DNA of 64,000 nt from Fragilariopsis cylindrus CCMP1102 (GCA_900095095.1 FMBT01000349.1:1-64000), one strand, 5' to 3'. Positions 1 through 12,249 are shown, counted from the first letter of the stretch. The notes: a model not told the origin generated them from the sequence alone. Program-made: numbers and translations.

Positions 1-113
1 ATTGAAATGCCACATCCTCTCACATAATTTGGTTACGAAAAACGACAGGACAAATACATCCATACGTATTATAGCGACAACACGAACAACGAACAGACAA
101 ACAACATCGAATC

Positions 114-2373
114 ATGAACTCTACGATACCACCCCCGAAAGTAGACTTTTCTGGTATGGTCGGTCCGAAGAGGAGACGAATGAGAAGTGGTGGAAATGTT
201 TCGACGATAAGCAATAATATTCCAAAAAATAATGATCTGTTGTCATCATCATCGTCTACTAACACACCTCTTGCGACGAGCATGAGTGTGATGAGCGGCA
301 TAATCGACGAGGACGAATCATCAGGACAAACGTCTAAATCCACTAAAGGATCTACTACAATACCTATCTTTTTGAAAAGTAAGGTGAAAATTAAATGTCA
401 ACATTAATTGCTCGGTTGATGAATAGTCAATCTACAAAACTATAAGAAATACAATGACAATACATGGTGTCTTGCTTCCCTTTTTGCTAATCAATTTCTT
501 AATTTATCTTGTCTGTTTCACTCACTGCTTTTTCTTCCATTTCTTCTCCATTAGAAACATACAAGATGATCGATTCTAACCCCCAAGAAATTGCAGCATG
601 GTAAGTCTTTATTTTCGCTCATCGTTTAATTATCTAGCTAACTTATACCTGCTGGTATTAGCATCGACACAACATTTCATCGACATAACGACATACACAT
701 CAACGAAAGGCGCCTACAATAAAGGAAGTTTAGTAGTTGTACTAGTATCATTCCACTTCGAGAGACAAAGAGTTTGAGCGTGCACACCGGGATTGTAGAA
801 TTATGCTAAGAATAAGGCATACGAAGCTATTTTTAATAAGTAGTAGTTTGTGCTCCTGATGGATCATCCAAGAATTCGCGGGCTTACCGATAAATCTTGT
901 TGTTGCATAAATTATGGTTTTTACACGCGCAATTGTAATAACATTAATTTATAATAACTATTTTGACTCACAATATTAATTTTCCATTTTTTTTTCAAAT
1001 TATGTTTCTCGAAATGTCAAAAATATAACTTAGGACTCCTGACGGTGATATGTTTGTCGTCAAAGACCCTGATCAATTTGCAGCTGATATCATTCCACAA
1101 TACTTCGATCACAATAAATTTTCAAGCTTTGCTCGACAACTTAATTTCTACGGGTAAGTGTCGGAATATTTTTCATTCATTCGTATTTGTTTTGTTATGT
1201 TATGCTGAGAGATAGATATTATTGAAACTCAAAGTGAGATTCTCAAATGACTGTTCTGGGGTTGGCTATATTATTTATCGACTTTCATTTCTCATATTTC
1301 TTCAATATTCTACCTCTTATCCTCCTCCTCTGTTTGTCATTATCATTAGGTTCCGTAAAATGCAATCCAAGCCGATCCGAAATAGCGATTTCGATGCGAA
1401 CACGGCTAAACACGTTACTTTTTACAATGAAAATTTTAAACGTGGCCGATACGACCTTTTAAGAAAAATCCAACGATCAACACGTGGAGGTGGAAGTAAT
1501 CCTGGACAGAATCAAGAGAGAGATATCAACCAACTGAAGGACAAGGTGATTAATTTGGAAAAGACGATTCAGGACTTACATGCGCAACAGGAGGAACGTA
1601 TGCGTCGGTTAGAACTTGACATGTTAGGTCGGATGGAACAAATGATGCTGGCCATGCAACAACAGCAGCAGCAGCAGCAGCAGCAGCCGCAATATCAGCA
1701 CCTTCGGTCGATTGGAAATAATAGCATGGGAGGTGCAAGCATGATGCCAGCCGATCTTCATAAAAGTGGTGGTGTTGGTGTTGGTCCTAACGGACACATG
1801 AACGGCATGAACGGCATGAATAATAATGGTGGTGGTGGTGGTGGTTTGACCAACGCAATAGGCGAATCACTCGACCCGTTACCATATGGTGCTCGTGGTG
1901 CTTCCGTCAGTACCATATCGGGTCTGGCACATTTGATGGGAAATCAACATGCCTCAATTGGTATGAAAAATGGTTTCTCGGGATTAGGGGCTCCCAGTGG
2001 TCTTGGTGGGCCAACATTACCTCCTCACCCTAAACAAAAGCAACTTCAAACCCATAATCTTCCTGGATCGTTATCGCTTCCACCGGGTCGTGTAGAAAAT
2101 CTACGGGGGATTTCAGCTCTCTCCTTTGGAGTTTCGAACCTCTCTCGTGGTATAAGCTCAGAATCACAAGGGGGAGGAAATGGCATGGGCAATGCCTTTG
2201 AGGACAAGTTCTTTTCAATGCTCATGAATGGAGAGAAAAATGCAGCTGGTTCTCATATCAATAATAACAGTATGTATCCGACTCCAATCTCAGCTCCTGC
2301 ACCACAAAATAATATGAATAATAACGGGATGAAGGGACCTGTTCCTTCTCGGGGAGGCTCGGATCCGATCTAA
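114..2373 (+). CDS. Heat shock factor (HSF-type) transcription factor, four exons
   Basis: Nuclear transcription factor expected to bind heat-shock elements. Exons read by eye: 114-378, 555-600, 1034-1153 and 1350-2373, all with GT-AG borders and continuous frame (484 aa). The winged-helix HSF domain spans roughly residues 82-187 and is cut by all three introns. Diagnostic pieces are IPIFLKKTYKM, then [32 protein letters not shown] and FRKMQ. A coiled coil follows (about 195-240, with heptad-like [18 protein letters not shown]), then a poly-Gln run and a Gly/Asn/Met-rich tail. The coiled coil is the trimerisation region in this family. HSFs are known to be strongly expanded in diatoms. The target genes cannot be told from sequence. 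The ATG at 114 is the first in frame. Confidence 0.93.
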
Positions 2374-2535
2374 TTTATTACGTCTCTGATAGAAATCAAT
2401 TGTGTACGAACGCTTTACGTATTGACGAATCATTTTAAGATAAATTAATGACAAAACATGTTTTGTATGGGAGAGAATAATAGATAAATAATCTGTCAAT
2501 TTCAATCCTTCTCTCGTTTTCGTTTTGTTTATTTA

Positions 2536-3564
2536 TTAGTTTTGTTTTTTAGCTTTTTTAGTATTCTTTGTCGTTGTTGTTGCCGATTTTTTCTTTTCCT
2601 CTTTCTTTTTCTTTGGACGTTTTTTAAATTCATTCCGTTTGACCTGAATTAATAATGTCGATGCTTCCATCATAAAGTAGATTAACATCATAAGTGAATC
2701 AAGAAGAAGTGGTCCTGATAACATGATCCCTATAAATATACCTCGCTTATCAAAATAATCTTGTGTAGCAAATTGTTCCCAATGTTTGGCTCCCTGTTCA
2801 TTCAACCATTCTGCCGATCGTACTAAGATAGCAATAAATACTAATAAACAAACTCGAGGAGTTACCCCACGATCTTTTCTTGAAATGAAGAAACATAACA
2901 AGAACATAACAATTTGAAAACAAATTAATCCAATAATGAATTTTTCCGACCAATTGATTGCTGACCGAAATGCATCAAAGTGTTCCATGGGTGATTGTGG
3001 CGAAGCCTACGGTTAGGGACGGACAGAAAGACGAACCAGCGAATTTAGACAAGTCAAGTGACGACGACGAAAATAATACGAAAATAAAACAGATTAAGAG
3101 AAAGATTTGTGGGTGAGAAGGATTATCGTACCAATTATTATACAAGATAAATACAATTTCGTTATGGATATCCGAAATCGATTCGATTCTTCGTGTGGAT
3201 CTCGTTTTCTTTGTGTGTCACTCACCTGTCCGGCCATAATATTTTTTGTTACATCATCTGCAATTCCTTGTAAGGGATTATTTTGCATCATTTGATCTGC
3301 TATTAATTCACGTATTTCATCTTCAGATAATCCTTTAAAGTCAGGATCATTTAAGATATCGTCAATTCCTGTATCTCCTCCTCCTCCACCGCTGCTACTA
3401 CTACTACTACTACTACTACCACCGTCATTGTTACCGCCACCGCCGCCGCCACCATCACCGCTATCACCATTGTCGTTGAGAAGATCCCCCGTCATTAATG
3501 CCTGTATTTGTTCAGCAGCTAAATAAACATCATCAACAACTTTGTTAAAGAATTGTTCTGCCAT
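2536..3564 (-). CDS. TMEM18: TMEM18 family protein with long N-terminal extension
   Basis: Nuclear-envelope membrane protein family of uncertain biochemical role. The C-terminal 150 residues match TMEM18: a WSEKFIIGLICFQ segment, a second membrane segment containing LVRSAEWLNEQGAKHW, the QDYFDKRGIF motif, a third hydrophobic segment and a Lys-rich basic tail that resembles a nuclear localisation signal. An upstream exon (3564-3226) joins in frame through a 219-bp intron (donor CAG|GTGAGT, acceptor CGTAG|GCTTCG) to exon 3006-2536. The product is 269 aa. The extra N-terminal 113 residues hold a Gly run, a Ser run, another Gly run and an acidic helix (LSEDEIRELIADQMM). Translation could also begin at the internal ATG at 2988, giving the usual TMEM18 length. 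Confidence 0.85.
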
Positions 3565-4030
3565 ATTTGAAGATGCTGTTTACGTCACGTGTCTTCAAAG
3601 GAGAGAAATGGGACAGTATTTTCCTAGTAAATTAATGATTGTTATTGTTGTGCCTGATTGTGTGAGTGTGTTGTGTGTTTCTCAGTTGTGTTTGCTTTGG
3701 CTTCTCATTTTGGAACTTTGAATGACCATACAGTACCCCCCGATCACGAATAAAAAATTGAGCATAATATTCTAGTGATTTACCCTTTTCCCCTTAATAG
3801 GGTATGTACAATAGTGTAGGAATACAATAGGTATGATGCGTATGTATTGTTTATGAGTCACGGTTGTTTTCAATCACAAATAAGCTTTTTACCGACTTTT
3901 ACCGCTTACTCAAAAAAATTATGTGTGCAACGACCACCTATTTGCGTGTGTCTTACGCGTAGTTAGTAAGTTGTGCTTAGCCTAATCAACATCGTAAAAT
4001 AATTATAATTTAAATAAATATATCAGCACC
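3565..4030. other. Intergenic region between divergent TMEM18 and RPL5
   Basis: No coding potential seen. It separates two divergently transcribed genes and so should hold both promoters. An AT-rich stretch (about 3990-4022) lies just before the RPL5 start. Confidence 0.6.
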
Positions 4031-5067
4031 ATGGTAAGTCGAGTCAAAGCTGGAGCCAATTTTGTTCATCCTTAAGACGATGTAATCAGTGTATTAAATA
4101 GTCGATCTTGTCCCTAACTTCATGTTATCATTCTCTTTCTGCTATTTAGACTTTTATTCAAGAAGGAAAATCAAAGGCATACTTTTCACGGTTCCAAGTC
4201 AAGTTCCGTCGTCGACGTGAAGGAAAGACTGATTACCGTCAACGTAAAAGGCTCTGTGCCCAAGATAAGAACAAGTACCAATCGCCTAAATATCGTTTCG
4301 TTGTTCGTTTCACTAACACGAAGGTTATCTGTCAAATTGCATACGCATTAGTTGATGGTGATCGTATCTTGTGTCAAGCACAATCTACTGAATTAGGCCG
4401 ATACGGACTTACTGTTGGTTTAAAGAATTACGGTGCATCATACTGTACCGGTCTTTTATGTGCTCGTCGTCTTCTTCAAAAGGTCGGCCTAGACGAACTA
4501 TACGAAGGTAACACAGAAGTTGATGGTGAAGTCGTTTCGACTGAACACGGAAAGAAGACATACTATGTTGATGAAGTCGACGAAGATAAGCGTCCGTTCC
4601 GTGCGTTACTAGATGTCGGATGTAATCCTACCACCACCGGACACCGTGTCTTTGGTGCATTAAAGGGTGGAGCTGATGGTGGTTTAGACATCCCTCATTC
4701 CGAAAAGCGTTTCCCAGGTTACGACCGTGATGCCAAGGAATACGATGCCGACACCCATCGTGAACGTATCTTCGGTGGCCATGTCAGTGAATACATGGAA
4801 TACCTTGAAGAAGAAGATAACCAAAAATACAAGGAACATTTCGCCAAATTTATCGAAGCCGGTGTTGAAGGTGATGGTCTTGAAGAACTTTATGAATCTG
4901 TCCATGAAAAGATCCGTGCTGATCCTTCCCCATCAGAAAAGAAGGCCTTCTCACCTGATAAATCATTCAAGCGTACTGCCAAGCTTACGTACGATGAACG
5001 TAAGGCTGCTGTCCAACTCAAGAAGGATGCCAAGAATGCTGAACTCGAGGAAGAAGACTCAGAATAA
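4031..5067 (+). CDS. RPL5: 60S ribosomal protein L5 (uL18)
   Basis: Large-subunit ribosomal protein that carries 5S rRNA into the ribosome. The first exon is only the ATG (4031-4033). The intron begins directly after it (ATG|GTAAGT) and ends at 4149, and exon 2 (4150-5067) resumes in frame with TFIQEGKSKAYFSRFQVKF. The product is 306 aa, the normal length. Typical segments include the RRRREGKTDYRQRKRL block, YRFVVRFTNTKVICQI and GLKNYGASYCTGLLCARRLL. The last ~100 residues are charged. An intron immediately behind the start codon is common in ribosomal protein genes. BMS1, BRX1 and a URB2-like gene elsewhere in the window act in the same broad process. Confidence 0.97.
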
Positions 5068-5316
5068 ACTAATAATTGTTATAATTCAATAGCTAGATTA
5101 TTTATTTAAACGAATATTTTATGCATTAGTTTCTCTTATTTCATTAGTCTAGAACACAATATCTTTTCTTCCTAGTATATTCTATAGTAACATGAGGCTT
5201 TCTCCTATTCGATTGACAATTTCTATATTTGATATTTAGATTGACTAAGTTTGACTAAGTTTGACTGAAATGTATCATCTCTATCTATTTCAAGGCACAG
5301 TACCATGTACCTAGAC

Positions 5317-6957
5317 TTATCTATCTCTTTGTTGTTCCTCTCCATGATTATTGCTACCAACAACCTCATCGTTACAAGCACTACTAGTACTGCTATGTTC
5401 TGCAGTACCGGCATGATTATCTGAAGTATCGTTCAATTCCTCACTATTTGTATCTACATCTGTTGACTCTTGTTCCATCTCCTCGTCAGAACTACCACTA
5501 CTCACAGAGGTTGTGCTGCCAGTAGTATGGTCTCCAAGAGATGATGTCAAATTTTGATCCCTTTTCGATCCTGACCATTTGATGAAACGATAGACCAATC
5601 CGTTCTCTTTTCGTGACTGCTTTCGTCGTTCCTTTCTCATTCTTTGCACTGTAGTCCATACATCTTCATCTGACACCAAAACTTCTCTACAGCATGGACA
5701 CTCCTGCAAAAAGATGATTTTAAAGGAGCAAGCAATTTTTTAAATGGGTTAGGAGACGTCCATCATGAATACTGCTATGTATTGCATTCAGTACATAGTA
5801 GTAAGTGTTTTCACTTACTGTATTATTCCTCCTCTCCAACCACGAAAATAAACATTCTTCATGATATATATGAGGACAAGAACTCGATCGGAACACTGAA
5901 TCGGTTGTTCCGTCGGTTGTTTCATACTCCAGGAGACAAATTGAACAAACAGGTCCTTCTTCGGAACAAGACAAAGATACATCGAGAGATGTCTTCGTAG
6001 GAGATGAGGTTATGAGTGCCTCATTATCTGCATCCCTAGCACTACTACTTCCTGCTAAATCAATGCTTTTATTATTATCTCCATCGTTAGTTTTGCTTTC
6101 AGATACGACGGAACACACTGTCTTTTTGAACCCACCAAGAAGTTCTTCCATGGCTTTTCGCCGTTCTTCCCTAGTCATAATTCTAACCCGTGGTCGTTCC
6201 TCATCGATTTGGTTTTCTGAGCTAGGATCTCCATAGCGTCTTTGCATTTGTTGATTATAATCCTACATAGATCAAACGAAAAAAAATCGTACCAAATGTA
6301 AGACAAAACAAGCATATTTGATATCATTCCACTATACAATGTATTGGATACTGCATCAGAAACCATTATTTTTCCTTTCAATACCGTACTTACTTCTTCC
6401 AACTGAATAGCATACCGTCTTAAGATACAACCAAAATTGAGCATCAATCGTCCATTACATAACGTTACTCGTCCAAGATCTTCATCGTAAATATCTAGTT
6501 CACCTCGAGCTTGTAGTCGTAATAAGACTAGTAAGATAACAGAGTAGACGGTTGCCAAAATTAACCAGATGGCAGCAATGAAAAAGAAACAGGCAACAAG
6601 GATATCAGTTAATCTGTTGTTATTCTTCAGTCCCTTGAAAACTGTGGTGCTGTTTTCATCTACAGTCTCATCATACACACTACTATCGTCATCGTCGTCC
6701 TTGATGGTACCAATGAAATTATCAATAATAATATCAATATCAATATCATTATCATGCACGTCATCGTTACTCGTATCTTCTATATGATCGTCATCCACCG
6801 GGAGTTCAACGTTCTCGTCGAATGCGATAAGATTGTCAAGATTAATGGCTTCGCCAATGTAGTCATCTGCAACGACGACAGTAGATGTATAAGTTATAGC
6901 AGGAGCGAGAAGTGCTACCCATAAGATCGTTAACAACGAAGCAGAAAATCGTTGCAT
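5317..6957 (-). CDS. Membrane RING-H2 finger protein (probable E3 ubiquitin ligase)
   Basis: Predicted membrane-bound E3 ubiquitin ligase. Exons 6957-6394, 6262-5819 and 5703-5317 join in phase 0 (464 aa); the RING is cut by the second intron. The N-terminus is a signal peptide (MQRFSASLLTILWVALLAPA), followed by an acidic lumenal region rich in Asp/Ile and one strong membrane segment (LTDILVACFFFIAAIWLILATVYSVILLVLL). The C-terminal part holds the RING-H2: C-S-I-C, C-P-H-I-Y-H-E-E-C and, across the intron, C-P-C-C. The tail is Ser/Thr/Asp-rich. The layout (signal, lumenal domain, one membrane segment, cytosolic RING-H2) resembles PA-TM-RING/ATL-type ligases, but no PA domain is recognisable. 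Substrate unknown. Confidence 0.85.
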
Positions 6958-7263
6958 TGTGATACTGCGCTCGACTTGTGTGGAGACTATTTATTACTTT
7001 GTTTGAGGTATGGATATTTCTGGAAGCAACAGTGCAATTCGAACAGTTCTCTAACAATTTAACAGGCTATGAAATTTGAACTACCATTGATAACATTGAT
7101 GATAAGAAAAAATTGAATCCAGAGGTATTTTTTTGAGTTTTGAAGTTTTTTGTGATACAGGTTTGTGATTTTAAAAAAATTTAAATTTCGAGTGAGTCGA
7201 GTCGAGTCGACAAATATGCACGTCTGAAAATAAGGCAATCTGGAGTCGTGCATAATATAAATA
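6958..7263. other. Intergenic region between divergent genes
   Basis: No supported gene. It contains the direct repeat GAGTC-GAGTC-GAGTC near 7193-7208. It lies between the minus-strand RING gene and the small plus-strand ORF at 7264, so it is a likely shared promoter region. Confidence 0.5.
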
Positions 7264-7431
7264 ATGTCGGATTATACCATTAACAATGGCGATAGTGACG
7301 ATGAGGATGATGATCATAATAGTGTATTCTCATCGATCAAGATGATCGCACGACGTGCTGGCCGCTCCACAGATAATAATATCAGTACTAAAGCACCTAC
7401 TACTTCTAGCAGATTAAGCAAGGGGATTTGA
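7264..7431 (+). CDS. Possible small protein (55 aa), unrecognised
   Basis: Short ORF with a good ATG context, coding an acidic stretch ([11 protein letters not shown]) followed by a basic Ser-rich part (IKMIARRAGRSTDN...SSRLSKGI). It ends at TGA and is followed by an A/T-rich tail with AATAAAATAAAA, which could be a 3' end. I do not recognise a family. The length is not statistically convincing by itself. The alternatives are a spurious ORF or the last exon of an unseen gene. Confidence 0.3.
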   Translation: MSDYTINNGDSDDEDDDHNSVFSSIKMIARRAGRSTDNNISTKAPTTSSRLSKGI

Positions 7432-7562
7432 GGAGGAAGAAAAAATATTTTAAACTTTAATTGTATGTGGAGAAATAAAATAAAATTGATTTTGTTTTAC
7501 AAAAATATCCCCCCATGTAACAACTGCCCGATTGTTACGCATATCATTCATTTCTTTTGATT

Positions 7563-8763
7563 TCAACTGACATTCGGAGAACGACTTTTCAGTAGCGTTC
7601 GATAGACAAGTGTATCGTAGCGTTGGGGTCGCATCGCGCTTAAACGAATTGGTGGACCATCATCATCGTTGTCGTCATTGCTGATCAAGAAAGCCAAACT
7701 TTTCCCCATAAGTGGACCCCACGTTATCCCCCATGGACCACCACCAGTTCCAACGTAGACATTGTCCAGTATTTTCCCAAGTACCGGAACACCATCCGGT
7801 GAAGTTGGACGTATACACGCTTGAATCACGTCAGGCTGACCACTAATACTACTACTACTACTAAACCCACCAACTTCTGTTAGACTAGCCTGTGCGGCTG
7901 CTGCTCGTGCCATATTGGGAGGACAATACGAAGGAGAGGGACGTTCGTTACTTCTCAAAACACGGGTACTAATGACCTCCGACTCTCCACATCCCGAAAC
8001 ATACAGTGAGTTATCTTTACGACCGAATACTTCTAGATGACAACCCTTCGAATCCTCGTCAAAGAACAGTGCCGTACCAACGTCCGAGGCTGGAATACCA
8101 TCTTCATATATCAATGAGGTTGAAACTACACCTTCTATTGGCATCGGAATTGCAAGCCAGTCTTCTATTCGACACGACCATGGACCTAGAGCAATCACAA
8201 CTGGTTCACCATCTTTGATGTCAATTTTCTCATTGCTACCTTCTAAATGTATTGCCAGGACATACCGTCCAGATGGATCTATTTCTAAACTAGTAACATT
8301 GGCTTGTCGAAAGGAACAGTCACTATATTGTGATGATAAAGCCTTATCTAACATGGAACAGGTAAGTTCTGCGGGGTCGACTAAGGCTGCATCCCCCATC
8401 ATTGTTTCGCATTCGCCATTTTCTATAAGATCTTTGAGCCACTCGTTGTTGTTGTCAATTGCTGCGGCACACCAGAACTTCTTACATGATAATTATTGAC
8501 ACGAACAAATGATTCAAGCTGTAGCTCTTTTGCTAGTTCTTCATGAAGTTGAAATGATGTTCCAAAGAGGGTCTGTCGTTTATTATTGCCGACCTTACTA
8601 TTATTATTATTCCTTCCTCTTATGCACCGGCTCTGCCGGAGGATCCAGCAGCAGGACCAACAGCGTCCAAGATAGTGATCGATGTTCCAGCTCCACAGTC
8701 ATTATTACTCAAATAATACGCCGTAGCTGCTCCCACTATACCAGCACCAATGATCACTACCAT
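7563..8763 (-). pseudogene. FAD-dependent oxidoreductase (DAO family), 5' part frameshifted
   Basis: Family of flavin amine/amino-acid oxidoreductases. From 8763 the minus strand codes a dinucleotide-binding start, MVVIIGAGIVGAATAYYLS, then GRAGA followed at once by TAA (8622-8620). Family-like sequence resumes in another frame with FGTSFQLHEELAKEL (about 8560) and then shifts again into the long open part 8402-7563. The C-terminal part keeps typical features: VIALGPWS, ACIRPTSPDG-like spacing (here QACIRPTSPDGVPVLG) and NVYVGTGGGPWGITWGP. It resembles the TDA3-like subgroup. At least two one- or two-base frame changes separate the Rossmann motif from the rest and no convincing intron explains them, so this is either a pseudogene or an assembly with local errors. 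The next gene is also decayed. Confidence 0.7.
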
Positions 8764-9305
8764 AATATTCAAGTAAACTACTTATGTGTTCTTTGTCTTT
8801 TATCTTTTATTGGAAAGCCTAGGGAAAGCGACATTTGATACGGTATATATTATGGTTAGAGATAATTTGACTTCATCGATCGAACTCGCTTCCGTCGTCA
8901 AAAATCCAGACATCAAAAATATATGAGTCGTGCACCAATTATAGTTGATTTTAAGAATATTCGTGTAATTCGGTTCAATACCTTACAATTAATATGTATC
9001 ATTGTACCGTTTTACGTCCTATTCTTCATCCTTGTCGAGAGGATCACAATCGACGTTCAAGTACTAGAAAGGTGAAAGGTCCCGAGAGAGCTTATCGTGT
9101 TGCACTTCATCACTCATCGTTCCGAAAAAATACTCGTACTCATCTTATATACCGGTACATACAACATACATCGTTGCTAATAGTAGGCTATCTCTCAAAA
9201 GAGCAAGCTACAGTACTTCGAAGTAGTCTATTGAATAGATAAGCTCCAATCTCGCGTTTAAAAAAAAAAAACCACCAACGCTGAAGAAAAAGTGACGCCA
9301 TCAAG
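8764..9305. other. Intergenic, no feature seen
   Basis: Between two decayed genes. The ORFs here have no recognisable family and look accidental. A poly-A run lies at about 9259-9270. Confidence 0.5.
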
Positions 9306-10583
9306 ATGTCCAATTCCAGTCTGACAGAAGAAACTACCCCTCTTCCGACTACCAATGGGGCATCCTTTGATGCCGCTCTTTGGAGTGGATCGATGGTCAG
9401 CACTATATTTGTTGTCATGTAGGCCATTCTCATTGCTTTTCTTTATTGATGAGACAACCTACTCGGAATCAGAATAATGTGTCAAGGAATACATTGCGGT
9501 TTGTGATATTATGGCCATGTTGCTTCTTGGTTTTGGCTATCTAATGACCTTTCTCAAGAAATATGGTATGGGAGCAGTTGGCTTTGCTGCAGGTTTCACC
9601 GTGATGTTGTCTTTTTGAGTATGGAGCTCAATATTGTTGTCGAATTCTGCGTTCGTCTTCTCTACAATGAAAAAGGTGAAGACACTGCCTGGCCTATGCC
9701 CAATAGCATGACAACTCTAATTGATTCCGAGTTTGCTGCTGCGACTTTCATGATCACCTTTGATGCTATCATCGGACGCGCGTCGCCATGGCAACTGATC
9801 ATCATTTGCATCAGTCAATCGTTTTTTTTATGCGTTCAACAAGGTTCTTCTTGTCCTTGGATTGATCGGCGCCGAAGATGTCGGCGGATTCATGACCATT
9901 CACATGTTTGGCGCTACATTGGACTTGCAGTTAGCTACGCGCTGGGCGCACCGAAAGACGTTGGCGCCGAAGCATCGATGATGCCTGACAAAGTCTCAGA
10001 CATTATGGCTCTCATCGGGACGACAATCCTGTGGCAGGGGGAGCTGAACAACGAGCAACACTGTGTCATCAGTACAATTCTTTCGTTGATGGCTTCTACA
10101 ACCGTTACCTTCTACCTTCCCAAAAGTTCAACCATGGAAAGTTCGATCCAGTGCATATAGCCAACTCGACTTTGGCAGGAGGTGTGACCATTGGTAGTGC
10201 TGCTCGTCTCAACATTGGCCCGGGATACACCATCGTTACTGGTGTCCTCGCTGGAACAGCAATTATTCATGGCTACGTCTATAGCTCACCTATGCTAGAG
10301 TCGAAGTTTGATATCTTTGACACTTGTGGTGTCGGTAACTTGCACGGATATCCGTCTCTCGTTGGCGCTCTTTTGAGTGTTGCCTTTATTGCTTTGGATT
10401 CAGAAGCTGACTTTTTTGAGATTCTATGAGGTCGCAAATGCTACGCCAGCTTGGACGAGGTATCCTTTCAACTTTCGTGATTAATACTGTTTCCGGCTAT
10501 GGAACTGGCTTGTTCATCTCTGCCTTCAAGGGCGGAGCGACTCTTACCTTCAAAGATAGTGTTTGGTGGCATTTGGAGTATTG
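9306..10583 (+). pseudogene. Rh-type ammonium transporter, pseudogene
   Basis: Remnant of a Rhesus/ammonium channel of the plasma membrane. Family segments appear in order but in changing frames: ALWSGSMVSTIFVVM then stop; AMLLLGFGYLMTFLKKYG (around 9520); DSEFAAATFMITFDAIIGR; LIGAEDVGGFMTIHMFGA; YIGLAVSYALGAPKDVG; ANSTLAGGVTIGSAARL; and FDTCGVGNLHGYPSLVGALL. Each switch is explained by one gained or lost base, for example an 8-T run near 9820 where the frame needs 7. At least five frame breaks and in-frame stops are present, so no full-length channel can be made from this copy as written. The end is also decayed (GTGLFISAFKGG around 10500). Confidence 0.85.
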
Positions 10584-11143
10584 ACCATAAAAGTAAAGTT
10601 ATACATGTAGATTAAGATATCGTCTAAAAGTAACAGAATAGTAATATTACGAGTAATTGTAAAAGCATTAAATTAATTTCCATCAAACTCTTTAGCAATG
10701 TCGCTTATCTGGAGGAATATACAAGTTGGGATTGGCTATTTTGAGGGCAATCTCTGATTTCTTTGCTTTCAACAACGTCGGTTGAACTGAGCTTTAAAAC
10801 ACCATCGCACTTGACTTGCAACGTAGAATGTTGACGCAATATATTCTATTCTATTTCCTGCTATGCGCATAAAGTGGAATCTCTTCTCAGTATGGACTTG
10901 ATCATGTTGATATAATATGATGTCCGAGTTCGAAAATAATATACACATATATATATATGTACATACCATTCTATTTAGAATCGGAATGGAATATTGCAAA
11001 AAGTTTAATGAATTCATATTATATCTTTGTAGTTAAAGTCTCCAATGAATGTTATTATTATTTGTCTTTCTCACAGAAAATACGCAATTTTTATGAATAG
11101 TATTCTCCTTTCTATTATTATTTAATTTTGAATAGATAGCTAA
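10584..11143. other. Intergenic, no gene seen
   Basis: AT-rich spacer downstream of the Rh pseudogene. It contains a short TA repeat (about 10946-10958). No coding or RNA feature could be supported. Confidence 0.5.
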
Positions 11144-11740
11144 TTAATAAGTTGGTTCCGGACAGTCCCAACCTTCCTTCTTCAACATGGCAACAATGAA
11201 TGATAATCTTTTCTGGTTAACTCCAAAATCTGATTCACCAGTCCGAGACGAAGAACGAACATCGACTACTCCATCTGAGCCGATATCAAGTTTCAAATCA
11301 TCAACAAATGGTTTATTACCATTTAAAAACTTAGCAAAATTTCCAATCCCTGACTTGTACTCGATGCTCACAACCTTTCCAGCACCAAAAGAGGAGTCTC
11401 CAACTATGGACCAACCACCCAAATCGGCTTTATTTTGACCTTCCTGTGGGTAGCTTTCAATAATAGTTTTCAAGGTACTCACAGCATTAGTTGCAGCGGT
11501 TCCTGTTGGCGGGGACCATTTTGTTCGTATGCAGTTACTCGATCCCTTTGGACATAATTCCAATGCAGCATTTGCTGAACCTGGACTAGTAACAGCAACA
11601 AGTGCAGCAGCAGCTCCAACCGATGCGAATTTATTGAAAATTTCACGTCTTCCAACGGTAGATTGTTGTTGTGGTGACTTGATGCTATACGCACCGGCCG
11701 AAGTAAGTGTGCATGTAACGAATAGGATTGAGTATTTCAT
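11144..11740 (-). CDS. DUF1499 protein, predicted thylakoid-lumenal
   Basis: Plastid protein of unknown biochemical function; DUF1499 proteins occur in cyanobacteria and plastids. Single exon, 198 aa. A signal peptide (MKYSILFVTCTLTSAGAY) is followed by a transit-like stretch, a twin-arginine segment (VGRREIFNKFASVGAAAALV) and a lumenal cleavage site like SANA|ALE. The mature part has the family features LCPKGSSNCIRTKW, GDSSFGAGKVVSIEYKSG and DVRSSSRTGESDFGVNQKR. The double targeting signal implies passage through the ER, the plastid envelopes and the Tat pathway. No functional link to its neighbours is visible. Confidence 0.85.
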   Translation of the reverse strand: MKYSILFVTCTLTSAGAYSIKSPQQQSTVGRREIFNKFASVGAAAALVAVTSPGSANAALELCPKGSSNCIRTKWSPPTGTAATNAVSTLKTIIESYPQEGQNKADLGGWSIVGDSSFGAGKVVSIEYKSGIGNFAKFLNGNKPFVDDLKLDIGSDGVVDVRSSSRTGESDFGVNQKRLSFIVAMLKKEGWDCPEPTY

Positions 11741-12249
11741 TGTAAAGTTAGTCGAATTATTTTCTTATTAGATAGTAGTGCTACAGTATTGTGATATGTA
11801 AGACAAGAGTGTAAAATTGGTATGTTCTGCAAATGATAGGTGATCGTACTCAATATCCTACTGTAGGTGATCGTGTTACAGATCGTCCCGTTTGATATTG
11901 TTGATACACGGTACAGTACGTAGTAGAAAAGATTTTTTTTTGTCGTGCTGACGTACCTCTATTCTACTTCGAAGTACTGAATGCTTACTGTGTATTCTAT
12001 ATGACTTCACTCAGTACGGCAGCAAGATTCAGAATAAAACTATTTTAGTACGCATCTAAATGGTCCTGCTCAAAAAGTCAATAATTTGAAATGTATACAT
12101 TTCTAGTAATTTCAATTTTAAGTTCGACAATTCGTCGACAATTCGCAATGACAAAAAAATACTCGACCTTCGACCGCTTATCATTCGAACAGCACGTCAA
12201 GCACTACTAGATAAGACAAAGAGGGACCACCCGCAATAGGAACATTTGA
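11741..12249. other. Intergenic region between divergent DUF1499 and phytochelatin synthase genes
   Basis: No coding feature. It holds two imperfect copies of a short sequence around GTAGGTGATCGT (near 11836 and 11869). Likely contains both promoters. Confidence 0.5.

Noticed and set aside
1222-1349. Open frame extending the last HSF exon upstream with its own start
   Set aside because: It is intron read-through: the HSF domain requires the acceptor at 1349/1350, and the upstream exons join in frame.
8994-9242. Plus-strand ORF of 82 codons
   Set aside because: No family, low-complexity basic composition, and located between two decayed genes.
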